From Nocardia arthritidis (GTDB lineage Bacteria; Actinomycetota; Actinomycetes; Mycobacteriales; Mycobacteriaceae), in the NCBI RefSeq assembly GCF_011801145.1, contig NZ_CP046172.1, positions 4,464,001 through 4,528,000 on the forward strand: a stretch of 64,000 nucleotides of DNA, written 5' to 3'. The notes under the pieces are model-generated. The model did not search any database, was not told the DNA's origin, and was given only the letters and a program-made list of their open reading frames with translations. The stretch's first letter is position 1. Every line of letters begins with the position of its first letter. Both the position numbers and the translations under genes were made by a program. Positions 43,118-52,323 of this stretch are shown piece after piece.

Positions 43118-45130
43118 ATGCGAATCATGATCACCGGAGCCACCGAGCCGAGCGGGCTGGCGGTGGCGCGGATGCTGACCGCGGCCGGACATGACGTGAT
43201 CGGGTTCGACAGGCCGGGACGCGGACCCATCGATTCGGAAATACCGCTGCTGACCGGGGATTTCGCGGATCCGGCGGATTGCGCTCGGGCGATGGCGGGC
43301 TGCGTGAGCGTGTTGCATCTCGCCGATCGCGGCCTGGCCGGGGTCGCGGCCGCCGCGCGGAAGTCCGGTGCGCGCGTTGTGGTTCCGGTCGTCGCGGGGG
43401 CGCGCGTCGCGGGACGCACCGAATCCGGAGTTTCGGCGCTGCTGCGCGGCGTCGACGGCCTGATGCTCCGGATACCCGCCGTCGCCGGGCGTCGCGTCGG
43501 CCGGGAGACCTGGCGCGCGCTCGAACCCCTGCTCGGACCCGATACCGCGGAGGGTTTCCAGCTGCTGCACACCGACGATCTGGAACGCTTCCTGGTGGCG
43601 GCCGCCGCCTCGCAGCGCACCGGAATCGTCGAACTGACCGCGCCGGGCCTGGTGACACCGACCGAGGTGCGAAAGCTGCTGCGCCGTGCCGGAATTCGGT
43701 ATTCGGCCTGGGTGCCAGGCTGGTCCGGCCGTGCACCACTGCTGGATCCGACGGCCGCGCAACGGGATTGGGGGTTCCGCTACGGTTGGTCGGCGCGGGA
43801 GGTCGTGGAGGACCTGGTGCGCGGACTGCTCGGCCGGAAACCGGACTGTCGCGGATTCCACGCGCGCCTCGGCGCTATCCCGGTGCCGGTACGCGGCAGC
43901 CTGTCGTCGCCTGAGCCGCGAGCCGGAGGGCCTGGTGCGGCAGGCGAATTCGCGGATCACTACCCGTCGGCCGCGGCTCGGCACACCCGATACGCCACCC
44001 TGCCCGAGTCCCCGACACCACTGACGGCCGACCTACATCTGGGCGCGCTGCGGCTCGCGGACAAGTCGGTGGCTACTTTGCTGGGCCCAGCACTCCGATA
44101 TCGCCTGTCGGCCCCGAGGCACGGTTGCGGCTGTTTCTCGGTGGCGGCTGAGCGCGACGGCGCGGCGACGGCACGGCATGGTTGCGGCTGTTCTTCGGCG
44201 GTAGACGAGCGCGACGGCGCGGCAACCGTGCGGCACGGTTACGGCGGCCTCCCGCTCGCGGGCGAGCGCGGCAGTGCGGCAACCGCTTTCAAGGGCATGG
44301 CCCGACTATTGATTGTCGCGCGCAGATACCGGGCCTCGGTCGCGCGGATCGACGCCGCCGCCCGTGCCGAGGCGTTGGATGCCGACGATATCCGTGCGCT
44401 CACCGACGCGCAGCTGCATGTGCGCGCGCTGCTGTCGCGGGACCGCCTCGCGCAGGCGTGGCAGGCCGTCGCGGTCGGTGATGTGCTCACCCGATGGGCG
44501 GGGCTGGACGATGATGTTTCGGATCCGGCGAAATCCCTACCGGCCGTTGCGCGTTTGGCACGGCAGTGCCGTGCCGATATTGCACTGCATGCCATTGCGC
44601 GCCGCGGTGACGTGCGCGCGGCGCGAGCGGCGTGGCCCGCATTCGACTCCGTGATCGACGAGATCGCCCATCGCGGCCCCGACGAATACGAGCTGATGGA
44701 GCCGACTTTCGGAGACCGCCCGGACCTCCTCTTGACCGCTGCGGCCGAATTCGCTTCACACACAGCATGTTTGCCGAATATGCAAAGTGGCATCGAATGC
44801 ATAATTGCCGAGGATGCCATTGCTGACGCGGATCGGCCCGGCGGGCGGCGATACGTCGCCGATCGTGACCGATCCCGCGACGCGGTAGCCCGGATCACCC
44901 ACTGCCTACGCCTACTGGTGCGGGAACGCGCGACCCGGCTGGTACGGTCCGGCCGACTCGTCGACCCCGATGATGCCTGCTACCTGACCTTCGACGAACT
45001 GTTCTGTCCGCCCAGGGATTACGCCGAGCGGATCGTATCCCGCCGCACGGCGGTATCCGCGCCGGGCGCGCAGGCCATCGGGCGAGAAACGGAACCGCGC
45101 ACCGCCTTCGGGCCCGCGGATCGGCCGTAA
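43118..45130 (+). CDS. SDR epimerase-like domain fused to a PEP-synthase-like helical region (Rv2047c-like, shortened)
   Basis: 670 residues. Residues 1-280: NAD(P)-binding SDR/epimerase (MRIMITGATEPSGLAVARML, LLTGDFADPADCARAM). Residues 334-390: three 19-residue repeats. Residues about 405-640: a helical region like that preceding the swivelling phosphohistidine domain in PEP synthase/rifampicin phosphotransferase-type enzymes (HRGPDEYELMEPTFGDRPDL, RLTHCLRLL-like VARITHCLRLLVRERATRLV, DPDDACYLTFDELFCPPRDY). As I recall, M. tuberculosis Rv2047c has this fusion plus the phosphohistidine domain; here that last domain is absent and the protein ends about 40 residues later. ATG 43118 has GGGAGG. 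The function of the family is unknown. Confidence 0.72.
   Translation: MRIMITGATEPSGLAVARMLTAAGHDVIGFDRPGRGPIDSEIPLLTGDFADPADCARAMAGCVSVLHLADRGLAGVAAAARKSGARVVVPVVAGARVAGRTESGVSALLRGVDGLMLRIPAVAGRRVGRETWRALEPLLGPDTAEGFQLLHTDDLERFLVAAAASQRTGIVELTAPGLVTPTEVRKLLRRAGIRYSAWVPGWSGRAPLLDPTAAQRDWGFRYGWSAREVVEDLVRGLLGRKPDCRGFHARLGAIPVPVRGSLSSPEPRAGGPGAAGEFADHYPSAAARHTRYATLPESPTPLTADLHLGALRLADKSVATLLGPALRYRLSAPRHGCGCFSVAAERDGAATARHGCGCSSAVDERDGAATVRHGYGGLPLAGERGSAATAFKGMARLLIVARRYRASVARIDAAARAEALDADDIRALTDAQLHVRALLSRDRLAQAWQAVAVGDVLTRWAGLDDDVSDPAKSLPAVARLARQCRADIALHAIARRGDVRAARAAWPAFDSVIDEIAHRGPDEYELMEPTFGDRPDLLLTAAAEFASHTACLPNMQSGIECIIAEDAIADADRPGGRRYVADRDRSRDAVARITHCLRLLVRERATRLVRSGRLVDPDDACYLTFDELFCPPRDYAERIVSRRTAVSAPGAQAIGRETEPRTAFGPADRP
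44117..44287 (+). repeat. Three in-frame 57-bp tandem repeats
   Basis: Units 44117-44173, 44174-44230 and 44231-44287 encode RHGCGCFSVAAERDGAATA, RHGCGCSSAVDERDGAATV and RHGYGGLPLAGERGSAATA. The first two are most alike; the third has diverged. They sit in the linker of the SDR/PEP-synthase-like fusion. Confidence 0.85.
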
Positions 45131-45283
45131 TCCCGCGGACCCGCACCGCGGCGGTTCAGGCCCCTTCCCGCGCGTTGTGCACATGCGAAGTGCGGGCGGA
45201 CCATTGACTCGGACACGGCGTTCGGAGCGTGCGGCTACATCGAAAAGCCGCGACGGCGCCGGTCATCCCTGGAGGGAAGTCGC

Positions 45284-45622
45284 ATGGGTTGGCTGCGTCG
45301 GCTCGAGAAGAGGCTGGAAAAGCAGAACGAGGAGTATCTGAAGGCTCGCCGGGAACTGTCGGAGGCTCGGCTGCGGGCGGCGCTATCGATGACCGGCGCG
45401 GAGCGGGCCGAGGCGAAGCTGCGAGCGGACGACGATTTCGAGCGGCGACGGCGGCGCAGGAATGAGCAGGCGCGGGCAATGAGCCGCAACACGTCCGCCG
45501 ATACCTCGACGGGCAGTGCCTCGATATGGCGGCGCACGCCGACCAGCCGGGTCGAATACCCCGATAGTGGATGGCATTCACCCGGCAGCGGACTGTGGAG
45601 CGATCTGGACCATCGAGATTGA
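45284..45622 (+). CDS. Small coiled-coil protein of unknown function
   Basis: 112 residues. The first 65 are highly charged and helical, a likely coiled coil (MGWLRRLEKRLEKQNEEYLK, ARRELSEARLRAALS), followed by an Arg cluster (DDFERRRRRRNEQARA) and a disordered Ser/Thr-rich tail. GGAGGG precedes the ATG with good spacing. No family recognised. The 150 bp upstream probably hold its promoter. Confidence 0.6.
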   Translation: MGWLRRLEKRLEKQNEEYLKARRELSEARLRAALSMTGAERAEAKLRADDDFERRRRRRNEQARAMSRNTSADTSTGSASIWRRTPTSRVEYPDSGWHSPGSGLWSDLDHRD

Positions 45623-45791
45623 TCGCGCCCCAACCCTTGCCAGGCTGAGCGAACCGGGCCGCTCCCGGCCGAACGCCGGGAACTGGGCGCGGCCATGCTC
45701 GCCGAAGCGGCCGCCCTCGAACCCGGCTCCGATCGGCGGCGCTGGTTGCGGAATGCCTGCTGGCCGTGCGAATTTCCCAGGAAACCGGATG

Positions 45792-47513
45792 CTACCGTGC
45801 CGCGAGGAAAGAGCCCGCATGCAGCGTGGTGCCGAATCCCGGTGCGAACTCACCGTATTCGTAGAGGATGTGTCCGCCGACGAGGGTGGCGGCGACGGCT
45901 CGGTCGTTGCGGTTCACCATGCGCGACAGGCCATCGATACCGGGTACCGGCGCCTCGGCGTATTCCGCGCTGGCGCCGTCGAATCCGGCCGGATCGAGCA
46001 CCGCGATATCGGCCCGCGCGCCCTCGGCCAACCGGCCCGCGTCCAGCCCGTACCAGTCGGCCAGTTCACCGGTGAGGCGGTGCACCGCCGTTTCCACCGG
46101 CATGAACCCGCGCCGGTGCACCCGCTCCAGCATCCGCAGCCCGAAGTTGTAGAAGGCCATATTCCGCAGGTGCGCACCGGAATCCGCGAAGCCGACCTGC
46201 ATCACCGGCGACCGCTGCAACTCGTCGAGCACGGCCTCGCGATCGTTGGCGATCACCGTGCGCCAGCGCAGGGCCTTGCCGTGCGCGACGGTGAGATCGA
46301 GCAGCGCGTCGGCCGGGTGGATACCGCGCTCGTCGGCGACCTGGCCGAAGGATTTCCCGATGACATCGGCGTCCGGGCAGGCCACGATCTGCGCGTCGTA
46401 GAGGTCGCGGTGCCAGACCCGAGGCCCGAAACGCTTCGCGAGATCTTTTCGGAACTGCCGCCGATACGTCTCGTCGGCGAGCAGTTCGCCGCGCTTCATG
46501 ACATCGCGGATGTTCAGCGCCGCGGAGCCGGACCCGAATTCCTCGAACACCACCAGATCGACGCCGTCGGCGTAGAGCTCGAACGGCACCGGTAGGTGTT
46601 GCCACCGGAACTGTGCCGCGCCAACGGTATTCGCGATCCGCGCGGCAATGGTCGCGGCGCGGGCGGTGGTGCGGTCGGCCTTCACATCCATACCGGCGAT
46701 GAGGGTGGTCTTGAGCGGTTTGCGCAACCGCCCCGCGCTCTGTGCGAAATAGCGGGCGATCTCGGCCCGGGCGGTGAGGTTCGGTGTGCTCTGATGGATC
46801 CGATTCCGTTGCCGCAGAATGTTGTTCAGCGCCCGGTACTCGGCCCAGGTGGCATATGTCGACGGCAGCTGCCGCGCCGGGAAGCGCGACCCTTCGAGTT
46901 TGGAGAACGAGCTGCGGATGGTGGACAGTCCGAGGAAGCCGGCGTCGAGCGCCTCGGTGAGCATGTGCCGCATGCGATTCAGCTCGGCCGGGGTCGGTCG
47001 CGTCTGCGCGTCCACCGCGCGGGCCAGGCCCATCACCGCCACCCGGATATCCGAATGGCCGAGCAGCGCGGCGATATTCGCGCCGAGCGGGCGGCCGGCC
47101 AGCGAGCGGACGTAGGACCTGGGATCGTCCCAGTCCCGGTGCTCCTTCACGGCCGAATGCACCGCGTCCCACGGCAGCGCCTCGACCCTGGCGAACATGT
47201 CGGCGCAGTCCTCGGCGCCGGAGTACACCGTGGACAGCGAGCAGTTCCCGATGACGACGGTGGTGACGCCGTGCCGCACCGATTCGCCGAGTCCGGGATT
47301 GCCGAGCACCTCTGCGTCGTAGTGGGTGTGCACGTCGAGCATGCCCGGAATGACCCATTTGCCCGCGGCGTCGATGGTGCGCGCGCCGTCGGGCAGTCCG
47401 GTGGCGACGGCGGCGACCCGGCCGTCGGCGATGCCGACATCGGCCGTCCGCGGCCGCGCCCCCGAGCCGTCGAATACGCTTCCGCCCCGGATCACCACGT
47501 CGTAGCGCGTCAT
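45792..47513 (-). CDS. Amidohydrolase, N-acyl-D-amino-acid deacylase type
   Basis: 573 residues. VIRGGSVFDGSG and GKWVIPGMLDVHTHYDAEV give the N-terminal beta-sandwich and the HxH metal site; GVTTVVIGNCSLSTV follows the D-aminoacylase pattern (with Cys near the metal), ALLGHSDIR, GFLGLST, and a C-terminal VGFADSGAHLRNMAFYNFG with the catalytic Asp. This matches the D-aminoacylase/N-acyl-D-glutamate deacylase group, which cleaves N-acyl amides. No signal peptide: cytosolic. Physiological substrate unknown. Confidence 0.85.
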   Translation of the reverse strand: MTRYDVVIRGGSVFDGSGARPRTADVGIADGRVAAVATGLPDGARTIDAAGKWVIPGMLDVHTHYDAEVLGNPGLGESVRHGVTTVVIGNCSLSTVYSGAEDCADMFARVEALPWDAVHSAVKEHRDWDDPRSYVRSLAGRPLGANIAALLGHSDIRVAVMGLARAVDAQTRPTPAELNRMRHMLTEALDAGFLGLSTIRSSFSKLEGSRFPARQLPSTYATWAEYRALNNILRQRNRIHQSTPNLTARAEIARYFAQSAGRLRKPLKTTLIAGMDVKADRTTARAATIAARIANTVGAAQFRWQHLPVPFELYADGVDLVVFEEFGSGSAALNIRDVMKRGELLADETYRRQFRKDLAKRFGPRVWHRDLYDAQIVACPDADVIGKSFGQVADERGIHPADALLDLTVAHGKALRWRTVIANDREAVLDELQRSPVMQVGFADSGAHLRNMAFYNFGLRMLERVHRRGFMPVETAVHRLTGELADWYGLDAGRLAEGARADIAVLDPAGFDGASAEYAEAPVPGIDGLSRMVNRNDRAVAATLVGGHILYEYGEFAPGFGTTLHAGSFLAAR

Positions 47514-47661
47514 TGTCGCTCCCTCGGTCCGTCTTGTGCAGTACTGCCGGGGTTCGGCGGGCCGTGGTCGCCACGGCGCGAGGCGACCGCGGTCTGTCCA
47601 CGGCAGTTATATCTGGTACTGCTGGTATCCACTACATGGTGGCACGAGGTCGCCGCGGTCT

Positions 47662-48444
47662 CTACCGGTCGAGGAACTCGTCTACCGCCCGCAGTACCGC
47701 GGTCGGGTCGGCGAACCAGTCCATATGTCCCTCGTCGGCGATTTCGACGAGGCGGCTGTTCGCGATGGCGGCGTGCAGATCGCGCGAACTCTCGATCGGC
47801 ACCATATTGTCCCGGCCGAGGCCGATCACCAAGGTGGGCGCCTGAATTCGGGGCAGCAGCGGTCGCAGATCGAGGGCAAGGCCGAGATCCAGTTGCCGGG
47901 CGATGCCCGCGGGCGGCCAGTCGTCGGCGAGCGAGGCGGCCAGGCCCGCGTGCCCGAACCGGTCGACGGCGGCCGGGCCGAAGCCGGTGAGCGTCGAGAA
48001 GCGCTTGAACATCTCGCGGTCGACGTCCAACAGGTTGCGCCAGGTCTGGAAGTAGAAGTGATCGCGCGGTCCGGTGGTGTGCGCCCACCCGGCGACCAGG
48101 ATCAACTTGCGCACCAGCTCCGGGTGTTCGGCCGCGACGCCGACCGCGGCGGCAGCGCCGAGCGAGAAGCCGAGCAGGTCGACCGGACCGTCGGTCGCGG
48201 TGCGGATGGCGGCGGTGACCTGTTCGGCAATGAGTTCGACGGTGAGCGGGCCGCCGTCGTCGCTGGTCTTGCCGCTGCCGCCGAGGTTGGGCCGCACCAC
48301 GGTTCGATGTCCGGCGAAATGGTCGACCACGTGGCCGAAGACCTTGTCCGCATCGCCGCCGGTGCCGTGCACCAACGTCAGTCCTGGCCCGTGGCCATCG
48401 ATCTCGTAGTGCACCTCGGACGCACCGGTCGCCACGAAAGGCAT
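47662..48444 (-). CDS. Alpha/beta-hydrolase
   Basis: 260 residues. Oxyanion loop LTLVHGTGGDADKVF, nucleophile elbow LLGFSLGAAAAVG (Ser), acid region IGLGRDNMVPIES and His in DEGHMDWFADP: a complete catalytic triad. ATG 48444 follows GGAGGA; upstream in-frame starts lie within the operator array. Divergent from a MarR regulator, with three AGCGCT cores between them, so it is probably repressed by that MarR. Substrate unknown. Confidence 0.83.
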   Translation of the reverse strand: MPFVATGASEVHYEIDGHGPGLTLVHGTGGDADKVFGHVVDHFAGHRTVVRPNLGGSGKTSDDGGPLTVELIAEQVTAAIRTATDGPVDLLGFSLGAAAAVGVAAEHPELVRKLILVAGWAHTTGPRDHFYFQTWRNLLDVDREMFKRFSTLTGFGPAAVDRFGHAGLAASLADDWPPAGIARQLDLGLALDLRPLLPRIQAPTLVIGLGRDNMVPIESSRDLHAAIANSRLVEIADEGHMDWFADPTAVLRAVDEFLDR

Positions 48445-48460
48445 GACTTCCTCCATTGCC

Positions 48461-48505
48461 TCAGCGCTGATAATCTCAGCGCTCAAATAACTAGCGCTCA
48501 GATAA
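48461..48505. promoter_or_regulatory. Three-site MarR-type operator array
   Basis: AGCGCT cores at 48463-48468, 48478-48483 and 48493-48498, exactly 15 bp apart, within 15-bp units TCAGCGCTGATAATC, TCAGCGCTCAAATAA and TAGCGCTCAGATAA-like. It ends 64 bp before the marR start and begins 17 bp before the hydrolase start. Confidence 0.6.
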
Positions 48506-48568
48506 AAGCATCCGAAGAAGCGTCGCGTCAAGGGGGCTTTTAGACTGGGCATTCGTGAGGTGGAGCGC

Positions 48569-49063
48569 ATGACCGACGCGGTGGGCGGGGTAGTCGAACA
48601 GTGGCGGCGCGAGCGCCCGGATATCGATCCATGGCCGATCGGCGTTGTCGGGCGGCTCATGCGGCTGTCCCGGTTGTGGGACAAACAGATCAAGGACTAC
48701 CTGACCGAAAACGGTTTGGAGCCGGGCGAATTCGACGTGCTCACGGTGCTGCGCCGCAGGGGCGAGCCCTACGAGCTCACCGCGGGCGACATCCTCGGCG
48801 CCTCGCTGGTCACCTCGGGTGCGATCACCCTGCGCATCGACCGGATGGAGGCCAAGGGGCTGGTCGAACGGATCCGCGACAGCGGCGACCGCCGGGTGGT
48901 CCGGGTGCGGCTGACCCGAAAGGGCCTGTCCGCCATCGACAAGATACTGCCCGGCCACCTCGCCAACGAGGCCGCGCTGCTCGACGGCATCGACCGGGAG
49001 ACCGCCGACCGGCTCGCGGACATCCTCAGCGCGCTGCTCGTCGCCAGGGGTGATATCGGCTGA
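48569..49063 (+). CDS. MarR-family regulator
   Basis: 164 residues. Helical dimerisation arm (LMRLSRLWDKQIKDYLTENG), winged helix (AGDILGASLVTSGAITLRID) with wing SGDRRVVRVRLTRKG. ATG 48569; a GTG three codons earlier is an alternative. It faces the hydrolase gene across the AGCGCT array and probably controls both genes. No sensing Cys is apparent, so a small phenolic or acyl ligand is more likely than redox sensing. Confidence 0.87.
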   Translation: MTDAVGGVVEQWRRERPDIDPWPIGVVGRLMRLSRLWDKQIKDYLTENGLEPGEFDVLTVLRRRGEPYELTAGDILGASLVTSGAITLRIDRMEAKGLVERIRDSGDRRVVRVRLTRKGLSAIDKILPGHLANEAALLDGIDRETADRLADILSALLVARGDIG

Positions 49064-49066
49064 GCC

Positions 49067-50659
49067 TCACGCCACCTTCAACACCACATACGTCACCAGC
49101 AGCAGCGCGAGAATGAGGGCCGCACCCGCGGGCCCGCCGATCAGCAGCACGCTCAGCCAGCCGAGCCCGGCCAGTGTGCCCGCCGCGAGCCAGGTGCCGA
49201 TCGGCGCGAATCGCGAGATCATGCCGAAGGTTTCGGTGGGCGTCACGAGATCGGTTTCCGGCGCGCACTTTCCGCTGCGCACATACTCGGCGATGTTCGG
49301 AAGCCGTTGCGGCACAAGCGCCGCACCGTGCCCGCCCTGAATCGAGCGCACCTGCACGGCGTTCGGCGGCACCGAGTCGAATCCGGTGAATCCGCCGACC
49401 CCGATATCGCGCATGCCGAATCCGCGCAGCGCGCTGCACAGCCAGGCCACCGGCTTGTCCGCGCTCGCGCAGACGTTCACCAGCTCACGGACCTGCCCGC
49501 GGTCGGTGGCGCGCAGCCAGTCGTATTCGCGGGGCAGCACGCTGCCCGCCAGGAAGACATGATCGAAGCGCAGCGCCGGAATCTGTTTCAGCGATTGCCC
49601 GAACAGATATGTCCCGTTGCTGTGCCCGACGAAGTGGAACGGCTTGCCGGGATGCCTGGCCAGGTAGTAGCTGTACTGGTCGGCGAACCAGCGCAGGTTG
49701 CGCCGCCGGGTGAACGGCAGCGCGAAATCGTATGCCGAGAGCCTGCCGTAGGACGGCGTCACCACCAGCGCGGCATGATCGTGATTGGCCAGCTGGTCGG
49801 CCAGTTCGGCGGGCCAGTCGCCGCTGCCGGAGCGAATTCCGTGCAGCGCGAACACCACCGACTTCTTCGCCGCCTCGCTCGGCGGCACCGGGGTGGGCTC
49901 GGTGGCCTGGATCGGTTCGGTGATGGCCCAGCACAGGATGTCGAACCGCTGGCCGGGATAGTCCTCCCGGACCGAGTCGACGGCGACGATATCGTCGTGG
50001 GTGGCCAGCGGCACCACCCGCTGGGTCCCCGTCGGCAGCGCCTCCAGATCCCGGCTGTCCTCGTCGGCCACCGTGACGTCGTCGTCGGCGCGCAGCTGCA
50101 CGACCTTCGGCGCCCGATGACCGAGCTCGGCGAATTCGCGCATCCACTGGATCCGCAGATTGGTGACGAACGGCGTGCCCATCACGAGTTCGGCGATGGT
50201 GTACCGGCGCAGCAGCGGTGCGAACAGCCACAGCAGGATTCGCTGCGGCCAGGCCTGCCGCGCCGGGTCGAAGCCGCGGTTCGGCGTCGCGAGCAGCACG
50301 ATCCGGGTGACGGCCCGCGCCCAGGACAGTGCGGGTCCGTCGATGCCGCAGCGCGCCTGCAGATACGCGTAGCGCACCAGCAATCCGCCGATGCCGTGCC
50401 CGATGAGAACGACCTCGCGGGTGCGCCGCGGACCGATGCGGTAGCTGTCGATGCGGTCGGCCAGATCCCGCGCGTGCGCGGCGAGTCCCGCGCGGGAGAA
50501 CCGGCGCACCGGATCGGGAAACTCCCAGTAGATGGTCTCGTCGTCGCTGTAACCCGGCACTGTTCGCAGTCGTTCGAACAGGCCGGCGACGGCGCCGGGA
50601 CGCTCCGACGTGCGTCCGACGTAGATGATGAGTCGCTTGTGGCTGCTTGCGGATGTCAC
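49067..50659 (-). CDS. Tandem alpha/beta-hydrolase-domain protein with C-terminal membrane anchor
   Basis: 530 residues with two hydrolase-like domains. Domain 1 (residues about 8-245) has LIGHGIGGLLVRYAY, where the nucleophile position of GxSxG is Gly, so it looks inactive. Domain 2 (about 267-465) has VVFALHGIRSGSGDW and a normal elbow FVGHSNGTYLFG, with a late His in IQGGHGAALVP. The C-terminus carries two hydrophobic segments (GTWLAAGTLAGLGWLSVLLI, AALILALLLVTYVV) that would anchor it in the membrane. It ends 3 bp from the convergent marR stop. Lipase/esterase-like; substrate unknown. Confidence 0.7.
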   Translation of the reverse strand: MTSASSHKRLIIYVGRTSERPGAVAGLFERLRTVPGYSDDETIYWEFPDPVRRFSRAGLAAHARDLADRIDSYRIGPRRTREVVLIGHGIGGLLVRYAYLQARCGIDGPALSWARAVTRIVLLATPNRGFDPARQAWPQRILLWLFAPLLRRYTIAELVMGTPFVTNLRIQWMREFAELGHRAPKVVQLRADDDVTVADEDSRDLEALPTGTQRVVPLATHDDIVAVDSVREDYPGQRFDILCWAITEPIQATEPTPVPPSEAAKKSVVFALHGIRSGSGDWPAELADQLANHDHAALVVTPSYGRLSAYDFALPFTRRRNLRWFADQYSYYLARHPGKPFHFVGHSNGTYLFGQSLKQIPALRFDHVFLAGSVLPREYDWLRATDRGQVRELVNVCASADKPVAWLCSALRGFGMRDIGVGGFTGFDSVPPNAVQVRSIQGGHGAALVPQRLPNIAEYVRSGKCAPETDLVTPTETFGMISRFAPIGTWLAAGTLAGLGWLSVLLIGGPAGAALILALLLVTYVVLKVA

Positions 50660-50842
50660 CGCGTCCCCCCGGATCGGCTGCTGTCGATTCTAGGCCCTGC
50701 CTTGAAATCCCGTGCGGCGCGCCCCGGCCGTCGCCTCCCACGCGCGACGGACTCATCCGACTGGACTACGAGTCAGAACCTAGGTCCTACCAGCAATATC
50801 GATTGCGGCGCGCGGTTCGTTTCGGTGAGTGGGATCGCGGCG

Positions 50843-52225
50843 TCAGTAGAGCGCCTGCCGGGCTCGGCGATACGCGGCCCGGATGTCGGCGCCGATCGTC
50901 GCATCGGCGGGCGCCGGGATCTCGGCCGCGGTGCGCGCGGGCCAGTTCGGCGGATCGGCCTTGCCGGACAGCGCCCACGCCGCCTGCCGCGCCGCGCCGA
51001 GCGCGACATATTCCCCGGGTTCGGGCACGGTGACGGTGACGCCGAAGATCTCGGCGGCCAGCCGGGCGACCAGCGGTGAACCGGCCGCACCGCCGATGAG
51101 CAGCACCCGGCGCGGCGCGGCGCCGAGCGCGTCGAGCGCATCGGCCATATTGCAGAGCATGCCCTCGTATGCGGCGCGGGCAATGTTGCGGGGGCGCATG
51201 GTATCCGGGCGCAAACCGTGCAGGCTGCCCGCGACGTGCGGCAGGTTCGGGGTGCGTTCGCCGGTGAGGTAGGGGAGCAGCACGATCCCGCCCGCGCCCG
51301 GATTCGCCTGCGCGGCAAGGTCTTCGAAAGTCCGCTGGTCCACGCCGAGTAGATCGGCGACCGAGCCGAGCACCCGGGCCGCGTTGAGGGTGCACACCAG
51401 CGGCAGGAAAGCGCCTGTGGCGTCGGCGAATCCGGCGACAGCGCCGGTGGGGTCCGCGCTCGGCACGGTATTTCTGGCGAAGACGGTGCCGCTGGTGCCG
51501 AGGGAGACGACGACATCGCCGGGCCCGATGGCCAAACCCAGTGCGGCCCCGGCATTGTCGCCGGTGCCCGCGGCCACCGGCACCCCGGCCGGGGTCCAGC
51601 CGACGATCTCCGCGGGCGCGGCGACCCTGGGCAGCTCGGGCTCGCGTCCCCGGAAGGCAAGCGACAGAATATCTTTGCGGTATTCGCCGGTGACGGGCGA
51701 CCAGTAGCCGGTGCCCGACGCGTCGCCGCGATCGGTGGTCGGTTCGGCGTCGGCGCCGCGCAACCGCCAGGTCAGGTAGTCGTGCGGCAGCATGATGCGG
51801 CGGGTGCGGTCGGCGAGTTCGGGTTCGTGGTCGGCGAACCAGCGCAGCTTGGCGACGGTGAACGCGGCCAGCGGAACGCTGCCGACGGCGTCGGCCCAGG
51901 CCCGCGGCCCGCCGAATTCGGTGACGAGCTGTTCGGCGGCGGCCGCGGAGCGGGTGTCGTTCCACAGCAGCGCGTCGCGCACCGGGCGGTGCGTCCCGTC
52001 CAGGGCGACCAACCCGTGCTGCTGGCCGGCGATGGCGATCGCGTCGACCCGGTGGAACCGGCCATTGCCGACGGAATGCAGTGCCTGCCACCAGGATTCG
52101 GGGGAGACCTCGGTGCCGTCGGGATGTGGGGCGGTGGCCCGGTCCAGGATTTCGCCGGTATCGGCGTCGCAGACGACCACCTTGCACGACTGTGTGGAGC
52201 TGTCCACGCCCGCGACGGTCGTCAT
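50843..52225 (-). CDS. xylB: FGGY-family xylulokinase
   Basis: 460 residues. N-terminal phosphate loop GVDSSTQSCKVVV, AIAGQQHGLVALD (the QQHG of xylulokinases), LLWNDTRS, and the C-terminal ATP site GDVVVSLGTSGTVF and LLIGGAAGSPLVARLAAEIF. It phosphorylates D-xylulose or a related ketose. ATG 52225 (MTTVAGVDSS). No xylose isomerase gene is adjacent; it faces the sugar/glycan locus on its right, so the true substrate could be another ketopentose. Confidence 0.85.
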   Translation of the reverse strand: MTTVAGVDSSTQSCKVVVCDADTGEILDRATAPHPDGTEVSPESWWQALHSVGNGRFHRVDAIAIAGQQHGLVALDGTHRPVRDALLWNDTRSAAAAEQLVTEFGGPRAWADAVGSVPLAAFTVAKLRWFADHEPELADRTRRIMLPHDYLTWRLRGADAEPTTDRGDASGTGYWSPVTGEYRKDILSLAFRGREPELPRVAAPAEIVGWTPAGVPVAAGTGDNAGAALGLAIGPGDVVVSLGTSGTVFARNTVPSADPTGAVAGFADATGAFLPLVCTLNAARVLGSVADLLGVDQRTFEDLAAQANPGAGGIVLLPYLTGERTPNLPHVAGSLHGLRPDTMRPRNIARAAYEGMLCNMADALDALGAAPRRVLLIGGAAGSPLVARLAAEIFGVTVTVPEPGEYVALGAARQAAWALSGKADPPNWPARTAAEIPAPADATIGADIRAAYRRARQALY

Positions 52226-52323
52226 CGGCGGCCTCGATTCGGATAACGCATGCCACCCACCTTGCACCCCGGCGGGCCGGACCCGGGGTAATTCGGCGTG
52301 ATCGGTTCCGGGACACTGGGTTC

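Noticed and set aside
45516..46595. Plus-strand frame opposite the amidohydrolase
   Set aside because: Antisense shadow without motifs; the amidohydrolase has full catalytic motifs.
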